Positions 1-8,524 of a stretch of DNA of 18,443 nt are shown here, piece by piece. Under the pieces are notes generated by a model. That model did no database searches, was not told the DNA's origin, and was given only the letters and a program-made list of their open reading frames with translations. Position numbers and translations under genes: made by a program. Source of the DNA: JBBRLA01 sp038231615 (GTDB taxonomy: Bacteria > Myxococcota_A > Polyangia > Palsa-1104 > JAEUJZ01); contig JBBRLA010000088.1 in assembly GCA_038231615.1 (NCBI GenBank), positions 1-18,443 of the forward strand, given 5' to 3'. Position 1 is the stretch's first letter. Each line of letters starts with the position of its first letter.

Positions 1-313
<313 letters not shown>

Positions 314-460
314 TCTTTATTTTCCCTTTGTTCGACAACGGACTTTGGGATGGAGGCCAAGGTTGGGTGCAAGAACTGCACATCAGCTTGGCGCACCAAG
401 ACATCTTCGCGATACGCGCACATATACAAAGACACTCGCGTCTTTTTCGTTTCACCGGTT
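314..460 (+). other. 23S-5S internal transcribed spacer
   Basis: About 147 nt of rRNA operon spacer. No tRNA cloverleaf or coding region is visible. It holds a small hairpin, AAAGAC (428-433) with GTCTTT (440-445), followed by a few T residues. This resembles a weak terminator but lies before the 5S gene, so a pre-rRNA processing structure is more likely. A second short stem, CGCG-ATA-CGCG, is at about 409-419. Confidence 0.7.
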
Positions 461-577
461 TCTGGCGGTGTTGCCGGAGGGGCCACACCCGATCCCATCT
501 CGAACTCGGAAGTTAAGCCCTCCAGGGCCGATGGTACTGCACGGGCAACTGTGTGGGAGAGTAGGTCATCGCCAGAT
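461..577 (+). rRNA. rrf: 5S ribosomal RNA
   Basis: The terminal helix I is visible: TCTGGCG (461-467) pairs with CGCCAGA (570-576). Between them are the conserved 5S landmarks: CCCGATCCCATCTCGAACTC in the loop B/helix III region, GAAGTTAAGCCCT, GGGCCGATGGTA, and GGGAGAGTAGG near the 3' end. The length of about 117 nt is normal. It lies about 150 nt after the 23S end, and a terminator follows directly. Confidence 0.95.
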
Positions 578-584
578 TTTTTTT

Positions 585-618
585 ACCCGCTGCGGGTTTA
601 CTCGCTGCGGGTTTTTTT
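585..618 (+). terminator. Rho-independent terminator of the rrn operon
   Basis: ACCCGC at 585-590 can pair with GCGGGT at 592-597 or with the second copy at 607-612, and GGGTTTTTTT follows (609-618). The 12-mer CGCTGCGGGTTT occurs twice (588-599 and 603-614), so two 3' arms compete for one 5' arm. The element sits just after 5S, where an rrn terminator belongs. Confidence 0.8.
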
Positions 619-724
619 ATGCCCGCGGCATGCGCACGTCTTTCCAGGTTCTTTAGAGACGAGGCAGCCTTCCCAGCTCCCCTCGCTTTGCTCGGGATAC
701 TGGCGGGGACTTACCGGCTTTTGT
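619..724. other. Convergent intergenic spacer, rrn to acnA
   Basis: About 106 bp between the rRNA terminator and the acnA stop codon. No gene is seen, and no clear terminator for the leftward acnA transcript. CTCG occurs twice around TTTG near 682-695, but as a direct repeat rather than a hairpin. Confidence 0.5.
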
Positions 725-3436
<2,712 letters not shown>

Positions 3437-3481
3437 CGAGGTCTCTCCGTTAAGCCGCAGGTGCGGCGTCGGGTCGCTTTT

Positions 3482-3517
3482 GCGGCACATTCTAGCGCGG
3501 GGAGGGCCCGGGGACAA
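3482..3517 (-). promoter_or_regulatory. sigma70-type promoter of acnA
   Basis: Read on the minus strand, TTGTCC (3517-3512) and TAGAAT (3494-3489) are separated by exactly 17 bp, close to the housekeeping consensus. Transcription would start near 3482 and leave a leader of about 45 nt. That leader contains the small inverted repeat GCCGCA-GG-TGCGGC (3454-3467) just before the ribosome binding site. Seen by eye only; no start site was measured. Confidence 0.65.
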
Positions 3518-3591
3518 CCCGCCCCCACCGCGATGGCGGAGATGCTGGGCCACCTCGTCGTGCGTCGGGATTTAGCCAACGGCTGGGGCGG

Positions 3592-4554
3592 TTATTTGCA
3601 CAGACCCGGGCCGGAGCAGATGTTGAAGGCATCCTGGCAGGTGGTGCCGGTGCTGCACTTGGGGGTGGGCTTGCCCTGGCGGCAGAGCTTCAGGCACTTG
3701 TTGGATCCGCCGCTGCCGCTGTCGCACTGGTAGCCATCGGCGCAGTCGTTGGCGAACTGGCAGGTGGTGCCGGGGTCCTTGGGGGCCGCCACGGCGGGGA
3801 AGCACAGGCTGCCGACGAAGGCGTCGCCGCCGCCCCGGAAGTCCAGGTAGACGCACTGGAACGTGTTGCCGTTGTTGTCGGGTTCGCAGGAGTCGCTCGG
3901 CTGGCAGACCGAGAGGCAGTTGCCGCCGTGACTGTCCTCGATGGCCTGGCGGACGCAGCCGCCGGTCAGGCCCGTGCCGGTGGTGCAGCCCGCCTTGTCG
4001 GTGGGGTTGCAGTCGAGGTTGCCGTTGGGGAAGCAGCCGGTCAGGACGGTGTTGGAGTCGGTGTTGACCAAATAGGTGCAGGAGTAGCCGGGCGGGCGGC
4101 AGGTGACCGCGTCGCCGCAGCCGGCGATGCAGGCCTTGCCGTCTGTGCCGCCAAAGTCGATGCACAGGTTGGGGTTGTTGGGGTCCATGTTGCTGTCGGC
4201 GCAGTCGGCGTCGGTGGCGCAGGTGGAACTGCAGTAGCCGCCCGCGGTCGGCAGGTAGCGGGTGTTGTTGAAGAGCGTCGTGGGCCAGCACACCGGCCTG
4301 GGGCCCTTCTTGCAGTCGGCGGTGGTCGTGCAACCGAAGCCGATGTCACCGGCCACGGGGGCCCGCCCGGTGGGGGCGGCGGCGAAGTCGACCTTCGAAC
4401 CGGCACCGGCGTCGCAGGCGCGTTTGGCCAGGTCCTGGGTGGCGCCGCCGTCGGTGCCCGCATCGCCGCCGCCCCCGGTGCCACCGTTTCCGCAGGCTCC
4501 CGCAATCAAAGTCAACAACACGAGGGTCGGCGATGGTAGCCAAGGTCTATACAT
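3592..4554 (-). CDS. Cysteine-rich secreted lipoprotein of unknown function
   Basis: 320 residues. The start at 4554 is supported by AGGAG 8 nt upstream and by the type II signal peptide it creates: a short n-region, hydrophobic LVLLTLIAGA, then the probable lipidated Cys21. Alanine at -3 makes the lipobox less than ideal. A Gly/Asp-rich low-complexity linker (about 22-38) follows. The mature protein then carries about 30 further cysteines in spaced CxxxxxC-like pairs, with many Asn, Asp, Gly and Thr, suggesting a disulfide-stabilised protein outside the cytoplasm. I recognise no catalytic motif. Proteins of this type are common in Myxococcota-like genomes (general knowledge). It lies 135 bp downstream of the co-oriented TPR/beta-barrel gene, raising the possibility that it is that protein's cargo or partner. 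Confidence 0.85.
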   Translation of the reverse strand: MYRPWLPSPTLVLLTLIAGACGNGGTGGGGDAGTDGGATQDLAKRACDAGAGSKVDFAAAPTGRAPVAGDIGFGCTTTADCKKGPRPVCWPTTLFNNTRYLPTAGGYCSSTCATDADCADSNMDPNNPNLCIDFGGTDGKACIAGCGDAVTCRPPGYSCTYLVNTDSNTVLTGCFPNGNLDCNPTDKAGCTTGTGLTGGCVRQAIEDSHGGNCLSVCQPSDSCEPDNNGNTFQCVYLDFRGGGDAFVGSLCFPAVAAPKDPGTTCQFANDCADGYQCDSGSGGSNKCLKLCRQGKPTPKCSTGTTCQDAFNICSGPGLCK

Positions 4555-4576
4555 CTGATCTACTCCTGTCCTCAGT

Positions 4577-4633
4577 CGGGGGTAGCAAAGGAATGCTTCT
4601 CTCGTCAAGCTTGACCTACCCCCGTCGGGACGG
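4577..4633 (-). promoter_or_regulatory. Structured leader upstream of the lipoprotein gene
   Basis: CGGGGGTAG (4577-4585) is perfectly complementary to CTACCCCCG (4616-4624), a 9-bp stem around a 30-nt loop. The loop contains the perfect 12-bp palindrome GTCAAGCTTGAC (4604-4615). CCGTC-GG-GACGG (4622-4633) overlaps the outer arm. On the minus strand the stem ends about 10 nt before the AGGAG ribosome binding site. A TTGACG (4608-4603) resembles a -35 box, but no good -10 follows. There is no T-run, so it is not a standard terminator. Confidence 0.45.
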
Positions 4634-4689
4634 CACGGTGTTTCTGCGAGGGGTCGCATTTTTGTGCGGTAGCCCCGTCGGAAATTGGG

Positions 4690-6555
4690 TCAGTAGGCAT
4701 AGGCCACGGAGGCGGCCACGGTGTTCTTGCTGAAGCTGCGGTTGTCGATGACGTTGTTGATGTTGGAAATGTTGTACAAAAGGGTGTAGGCGATCTCGGC
4801 GGAGAAACCCAGGGGCAGGTCCTTGCTGACCCACAGCTCGGTGGTCAGGCGGTGGTCCTTGCGCTGCTCGCTGTCGATGGCGAAGAGGGTCAGGCCGGGG
4901 AGCATGAAGGCAGGGTTTGTGGGGGTGGGCACTGGGGCCTTGACTCCGCTATAGGTGGCCGAGTAGGCGCCCTGGTACGCTTGATATTCGTAGCGGAAGG
5001 CGGCAAAGGCGTCGATGCCGTGGGGCAGGGTCAGGCGGGCGGCGGCGAAGACCTGATGGCCCTGGTAGGACAGGGGCGCGTAATAGGTGAGGGTGCCGAT
5101 GCAGTTGCGCACGCCGGAGGCGGGGCAGCCGGTGTCGATGGAGACCCCGGGGGGCGGCATGAGGGCGCCGATGCCAAAAGGCAGGCTGGTGAAAAGGACG
5201 CCGGTGCTGTCGTTGGTGAACTGATAGCCGAGCTGGGGACGCACCCACTTTTTGCGCAGCTCCTGGGTCAGCTTGATCTGGTCCCGGTTGCCGTTGAGGT
5301 AGGCGTCGCCCTGTGCGGCCGGGTCCGTGGCGCCGGGCGTCCCCTGATCGAAGGAGCGGCGGAAGTTGTGGCTGTAATACAGGCGGGTGCGCCACATTTT
5401 GGACTCGATGAAGGTGGCGTCCAGGATGCCGTTGAAGCCGTACTGGAAGGGGGCGAAGCCGACCAGGCCGCTGAAGTTGGCAAAGCCCTCGGCGCGGACC
5501 TTCAGATCCAGCCAGGGGGTGGGTTTGGCGGCCAGCCAGAGCATCAGGGTGTGTTCCTGAAAGTCGTAGGTGTCCTTGTCGGGCAAGACGCCGGTGGTGT
5601 CGGTCTCGGCGTCTGTGATGATGAGCTGGGAGAAGCGGTAGCCAATCCACAGGCCGAGCTTGCCATCGCCCAGGGGACGCCCGGACAGATCCAGGCCGAG
5701 GTTCAAGGGCAGGCCCCACTGGCTGGTCTGGGGCGACGGGAGCGCGTAGTTGTCGCGGATGTACTTCTGGTAGGTGGCCTCGAAGTTCTGGAGGCCCATG
5801 TTGAGGTTGCTCTTGCCCAGGGCGGATCGCTTGAGGACCTGGGAGCGCCCAGCGGATCGGGTGGACTTGTTGGCGATGGTCTGGGTCTGGGCGCTCTGCT
5901 GGATGTTGGTGTCGTAGCCGAAGGAGGCGCTGGCGTCGGACTGGATCTTCTGGTGCAGGGACTCCCTTTTGGCTTCTTTCAAGGTGTCGCGGGCGTCGTC
6001 GGCGTCTTCGCCGGTGAGGCCCAGGGACAGGGCCTGCTCGGCGGCGCGGCGGGCCTCGTCGTAAGCCTGCACGCGGAACAGGGCTTGGGCCAGATCGAGC
6101 TTCAGGGTGGCGTCCTTTTTCGCCAGATCGGCGGCCCGTCGCAGGGAGATCACGGCGCCGGGGTCGTCGTCGCCCTTGTGTTGTGCCAGGCCGTAGGCGT
6201 CCAGGAGCGCGGCCAGGTCCTCGTCCTTCAGCTTGATCCGCTCGCCCAGCGCGACCGCCTCGCGCAGCTTGGCGAGTCCCTCGGGAATGCGCTTCTGCTT
6301 GAGCAGGGCGCGGCCCTCTTTGGCCAAGACGAAGCACACCGACTCAGGGTTGTCGTCATCGTCATCCCTGGCCTTTGACCCGGGCGGGGTCAGGCCCAGG
6401 TCTTCCAGGCTGTAGCCGGCGGGGGGCGGCTCGGGGGCCATCTGCGTCGCGGCTGGCTGCCCTTGCGCGCCGGACGGCCCGGCGGTGAGGTATCCGAAAA
6501 GCAGGATCAGCAGGGCGGGGCGAAGCGGCACAGCGTGGGTCTTTCCATCCTTCAT
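4690..6555 (-). CDS. TPR plus outer-membrane beta-barrel protein, Slam-like
   Basis: 621 residues. A signal peptide spans about 1-30, with hydrophobic ALLILLFGYLTAG and likely cleavage after SGA. A Pro-rich linker and an acidic DDDDDN stretch (64-69) follow, then helical TPR-like repeats at about 71-205. From about 207 to the end, alternating aromatic/polar strands begin with SFGYDTNI and finish with SVAYAY; a terminal aromatic residue is typical of outer-membrane barrels. N-terminal periplasmic TPRs joined to a C-terminal barrel is the architecture of surface lipoprotein assembly modifiers (Slam, DUF560), but a generic TPR porin or polysaccharide exporter is also possible. The start at 6555 has no clear Shine-Dalgarno, but a later start would destroy the signal peptide. 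A lipoprotein gene follows in the same orientation. Confidence 0.75.
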   Translation of the reverse strand: MKDGKTHAVPLRPALLILLFGYLTAGPSGAQGQPAATQMAPEPPPAGYSLEDLGLTPPGSKARDDDDDNPESVCFVLAKEGRALLKQKRIPEGLAKLREAVALGERIKLKDEDLAALLDAYGLAQHKGDDDPGAVISLRRAADLAKKDATLKLDLAQALFRVQAYDEARRAAEQALSLGLTGEDADDARDTLKEAKRESLHQKIQSDASASFGYDTNIQQSAQTQTIANKSTRSAGRSQVLKRSALGKSNLNMGLQNFEATYQKYIRDNYALPSPQTSQWGLPLNLGLDLSGRPLGDGKLGLWIGYRFSQLIITDAETDTTGVLPDKDTYDFQEHTLMLWLAAKPTPWLDLKVRAEGFANFSGLVGFAPFQYGFNGILDATFIESKMWRTRLYYSHNFRRSFDQGTPGATDPAAQGDAYLNGNRDQIKLTQELRKKWVRPQLGYQFTNDSTGVLFTSLPFGIGALMPPPGVSIDTGCPASGVRNCIGTLTYYAPLSYQGHQVFAAARLTLPHGIDAFAAFRYEYQAYQGAYSATYSGVKAPVPTPTNPAFMLPGLTLFAIDSEQRKDHRLTTELWVSKDLPLGFSAEIAYTLLYNISNINNVIDNRSFSKNTVAASVAYAY

Positions 6556-6650
6556 TATATCACGGGGGCCCCAAGGGTGCCGTCGCCAAATGTGGCGAGC
6601 AGAGGGGTCGCATGGATGGAGTGATAGACGGGCCGGCCCGGGAGAAATTC

Positions 6651-6729
6651 TGTTGATTTTTATTTATTTGGTCAGAATTTATTTTATCGGGCGGCTCAAA
6701 ACAATTGTAGGGCAAGGGAAAAATCAACA
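6651..6729. repeat. 11-bp inverted repeat pair flanking 57 bp
   Basis: TGTTGATTTTT at 6651-6661 and its exact reverse complement AAAAATCAACA at 6719-6729 face each other across 57 bp of AT-rich sequence. The second arm ends only 2 bp before the candidate FliA -10 element, so the pair could be paired operator half-sites or a long stem in RNA. Confidence 0.6.
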
Positions 6730-6739
6730 ATGCCGATAA
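6713..6739 (+). promoter_or_regulatory. Candidate FliA (sigma28) promoter of the chemosensory operon
   Basis: GCCGATAA at 6732-6739 is identical to the FliA -10 consensus and lies 150 bp upstream of cheW, in the right orientation. The matching -35 (consensus TAAA, 15 bp upstream) is poor: CAAG at 6713-6716. The placement ahead of chemotaxis genes is what a flagellar sigma factor would predict. The weak -35 and the absence of flagellar genes in the window keep confidence moderate. GATAAT (6735-6740) could alternatively serve as a sigma70 -10. Confidence 0.4.
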
Positions 6740-6797
6740 TTCTTCGTGGCCGGGCAGGGTCTTGTCCATATCCTGATGGACAGGGGGTGAGAAATCT

Positions 6798-6886
6798 ATG
6801 CGCTTGAAGATTGGCATTTTCAATCCTACGATCAACCGCGTGTGGTCATGAATATGATAGGTCGCAACAGGCAGGTGAGGGAATGA
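6798..6886 (+). promoter_or_regulatory. Two coupled leader mini-ORFs ahead of cheW
   Basis: A 17-codon ORF (6798-6851; MRLKIGIFNPTINRVWS) has a strong GGGGGTGAG ribosome binding site about 6 nt upstream. Its stop overlaps the start of a 12-codon ORF (6848-6886; MNMIGRNRQVRE) as ATGA at 6848-6851. That second stop in turn overlaps the cheW start as ATGA at 6883-6886. The chain would couple cheW translation to ribosomes loaded further upstream. Both ORFs are short enough to arise by chance, and no homology is recognised. Confidence 0.35.
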
Positions 6887-7341
6887 GCCGGGCGCTGCTT
6901 TCGGTCCAGGTGGACGATGTCTGGATGGCCCTGGACGCGACCCGGGTGGTGGAGGTGCTGGGAGAGCAGCTTTTCATCCCCATCCCGGAGGCGCCGGCGT
7001 TCGCACCGGGGGTGATGTCGTGGCGCGGGCGGGCGGTGGCGACGGTGGACATCGGGGCGCTTTCGGGGGTCGCCGGGCCCATGGTGCTCTCCCTTTTGGA
7101 CGGGCGGCGGCGGACGGTGATCGTGCGGGTGGATTCGTGCACCTTCGCCCTGCCGGTGGACACGGTGCGGGAGGTGCAGGAGGTGGGGCAGGACCGGGTG
7201 ACCCTGCCCCACGCCACGCAGAACCGCTACGCCGCAGGCGAGGTCGAACTGCACGGCCACGTGATGCCGATCCTGGATCTGGCGGCGATGATGGAGGCGA
7301 TCGGCGGACCCGCTTCCGGGGCGACGTTCGGCGCGTCATGA
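6883..7341 (+). CDS. cheW: CheW-type chemosensory coupling protein
   Basis: 152 residues, one CheW/SH3-like domain filling the protein. CheW couples receptors to CheA in the cytoplasmic signalling array. Visible signatures are FAPGVMSWRGRAVATVDI (about 43-60), matching the family pattern of a Gly, then Arg-Gly, then a hydrophobic strand ending in Asp, the strand VRVDSCTFALPVDTVREV, and the C-terminal ELHGHVMPILDLAAMM. The ATG at 6883 has AGGTGAGG just upstream; an in-frame TTG at 6811 would add 24 residues unlike CheW. It is the first full gene of the operon, and its stop overlaps the next start as ATGA. In Frz- and Wsp-type systems two CheW proteins are usual, and this is the more canonical of the two here. 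Confidence 0.9.
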   Translation: MSRALLSVQVDDVWMALDATRVVEVLGEQLFIPIPEAPAFAPGVMSWRGRAVATVDIGALSGVAGPMVLSLLDGRRRTVIVRVDSCTFALPVDTVREVQEVGQDRVTLPHATQNRYAAGEVELHGHVMPILDLAAMMEAIGGPASGATFGAS

Positions 7342-7886
7342 GCGGGACCCTGCGACCAGCCACGCCCCCGGCTGTAGAACCCGGGGACGGCCAGGCGGCT
7401 CAGATGGACGTGTTCATTGTCCTGCCGGGGCGGGGCATGGACTGGGGCATCGACGCGCAGCGGGTGCGCTCGATTGTCGCCGCCGCCGACTGGCTGGGGC
7501 CCGAGCCAGTGCGCTTCGAGGCGCTTTTTCAGCAGGCGATCACCGGGCTGCCGGAAGTCACCCAGGCCGGGCGGGACGGGGCGCGGCCGGGGCGAGATGG
7601 CACGCAGCCGGGGCGGGTGCTGCTGATCGACACCCGTTTCGGGCCGATGCCGATGATCGGGCACGGGCGGCTCTCGTTGCGGTCGGTGGAACGGAGCAGC
7701 ATCCAGCCGCTGCCAAAGGTGTTGCGGCTGCACCAAAAAGAGGCGACGGGGGAGGGCGGGCTCTCTCCCTCAGGGGTGGTGCTGAGCGAGGGGCGGGCTC
7801 CGCTGGTGATCCTGTCAGTCGAGGCCCTGTGCCCATTGGGCCGCATCGAAGGGGCCCGGCGGGGCCTCAGCCCGGGCCGCGAATGA
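7338..7886 (+). CDS. Degenerate second CheW-like protein
   Basis: 182 residues, assigned to the CheW-like fold with reserve. The order of elements fits: a first strand MDVFIVLPGRGMDWGIDAQ with VRSIVAA (the 'V..I' of CheW proteins), a middle strand RVLLIDTRFGPMPMIG, then SSIQPLPKVLR and a terminal APLVILSVEAL strand. The conserved Arg-Gly loop is not obvious. The middle is interrupted by a Gly/Arg-rich degenerate repeat around 7561-7620 and by a Gly/Ser-rich loop. The start overlaps the cheW stop and its own stop overlaps the next gene (ATGA both times), so it is clearly part of the operon. Its position next to canonical CheW resembles FrzB after FrzA, or the second Wsp CheW. It could instead be an unrelated adaptor. 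Confidence 0.65.
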   Translation: MSGTLRPATPPAVEPGDGQAAQMDVFIVLPGRGMDWGIDAQRVRSIVAAADWLGPEPVRFEALFQQAITGLPEVTQAGRDGARPGRDGTQPGRVLLIDTRFGPMPMIGHGRLSLRSVERSSIQPLPKVLRLHQKEATGEGGLSPSGVVLSEGRAPLVILSVEALCPLGRIEGARRGLSPGRE

Positions 7887-8500
7887 GCCGGGCGATACAG
7901 ACCCGGGTGGTGGTGGTGGTGGTGGTGATCGTTGCGCTGCTGATGATCACCTGCGGGTTGCTGAAGGCGGTGCGCCCGCGGGCCGCGTGGGCCCAGGGGA
8001 CGGCGCCGGCGCCGGAGGCGAACTGGCTGCTGCGCATCCTGGCCTATGACCGCAACTTGAAGCAGCGGGCCGGCGAGCAGGTGACCCTGGCCTTGGCCTA
8101 CAGCGATGGAGATCCCGCCTCGGCGCGGGCCTGCGCGGAGCTTTTGCGGGAGATCCAGGCCATCCCCGGTCACGAGCAGGTGGCAACAATGCCGCTGCGG
8201 GTGCTTGTGGTGCCGCTTCTGGAAGTCGGGTCCTTCGCCGCCCGTTTGATCCAGGAGCGCGTGGCGGCGGTGTTCGTGTGCCCGGGGCTGTCTGGGCGGA
8301 TCGGGCAGATTTCCTACATCGCCAGAAGGAGGCACATGCTGTCGATCTCGGGGAACGAGGAGGACCTTCGGGGCGGGGTGAGCATCGCCCTGCGAAAAAG
8401 GGACGATCGCCATTCCGTGGTGATCAACCTGCCCGCCTCGCGGGCGGAGGGGGCGGACCTCGACGCGGCGCTTCTGCGCGTGGCCGAGGTAATTCAGTAG
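7883..8500 (+). CDS. YfiR-family (DUF4154) periplasmic regulator
   Basis: 205 residues. The N-terminus is a membrane-targeting helix (about 8-28) containing seven consecutive valines, followed by a plausible signal peptidase site at AWA37. The remainder follows the YfiR/DUF4154 pattern as I know it: WLLRILAYDRNLKQRAG, strand VTLALAYSDGDPASA, VRVLVVPL-like strand, VAAVFVCPGLSGRIGQI, HMLSISGNEEDLRGGVSIAL, SVVINLPASRAEG and the ending ADLDAALLRVAEVIQ. In the family's best-known member, periplasmic YfiR represses the membrane diguanylate cyclase YfiN by binding its sensor region. Here the next gene, 24 nt downstream, is an MCP, so I infer that YfiR modulates that receptor. Only two cysteines (84 and 133) remain after cleavage, fewer than in Pseudomonas YfiR. 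Confidence 0.8.
   Translation: MSRAIQTRVVVVVVVIVALLMITCGLLKAVRPRAAWAQGTAPAPEANWLLRILAYDRNLKQRAGEQVTLALAYSDGDPASARACAELLREIQAIPGHEQVATMPLRVLVVPLLEVGSFAARLIQERVAAVFVCPGLSGRIGQISYIARRRHMLSISGNEEDLRGGVSIALRKRDDRHSVVINLPASRAEGADLDAALLRVAEVIQ
7907..7927 (+). repeat. (GTG)7 trinucleotide tract in the YfiR-like signal helix
   Basis: Seven GTG triplets in frame encode Val9-Val15 of the membrane-targeting helix. The tract could gain or lose codons by slippage without shifting the frame. Confidence 0.9.
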
Positions 8501-8524
8501 ACATGGGCAACTGGGAATGAGATT

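Larger units (their letters stand above)
6556..6797. other. Divergent intergenic region with AT-rich island
   Basis: No credible gene lies here. Near the leftward gene are the hairpin TCGCCA-AATG-TGGCGA (6583-6598) and the perfect palindrome CGGGCCGGCCCG (6629-6640). An AT-rich island at about 6645-6745 contrasts with the GC-rich surroundings. It is bounded by an 11-bp inverted repeat and contains a candidate FliA promoter for the rightward operon. It most likely holds control sites for both divergent units. No convincing sigma70 promoter for the leftward gene was found. Confidence 0.6.

Noticed and set aside
428..447. Terminator-like hairpin between 23S and 5S rRNA
   Set aside because: Short, half A/T stem placed before the 5S gene, where termination would be harmful; a processing structure is more likely.
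4852..6378. Plus-strand open frame of about 508 codons opposite the TPR/barrel gene
   Set aside because: Gly/Val/Ala-rich translation with no motif; the minus strand encodes signal peptide, TPRs and barrel strands in order.
6554..6559. TATAAT on the minus strand overlapping the ATG of the barrel gene
   Set aside because: It would start transcription inside the coding region and has no -35 at a normal distance; likely chance.
6560..6835. 91-codon minus-strand frame in the divergent intergenic region, ending just before the barrel gene
   Set aside because: It starts with TTG, has no family resemblance and passes through the AT-rich regulatory island. Noncoding DNA explains it better.
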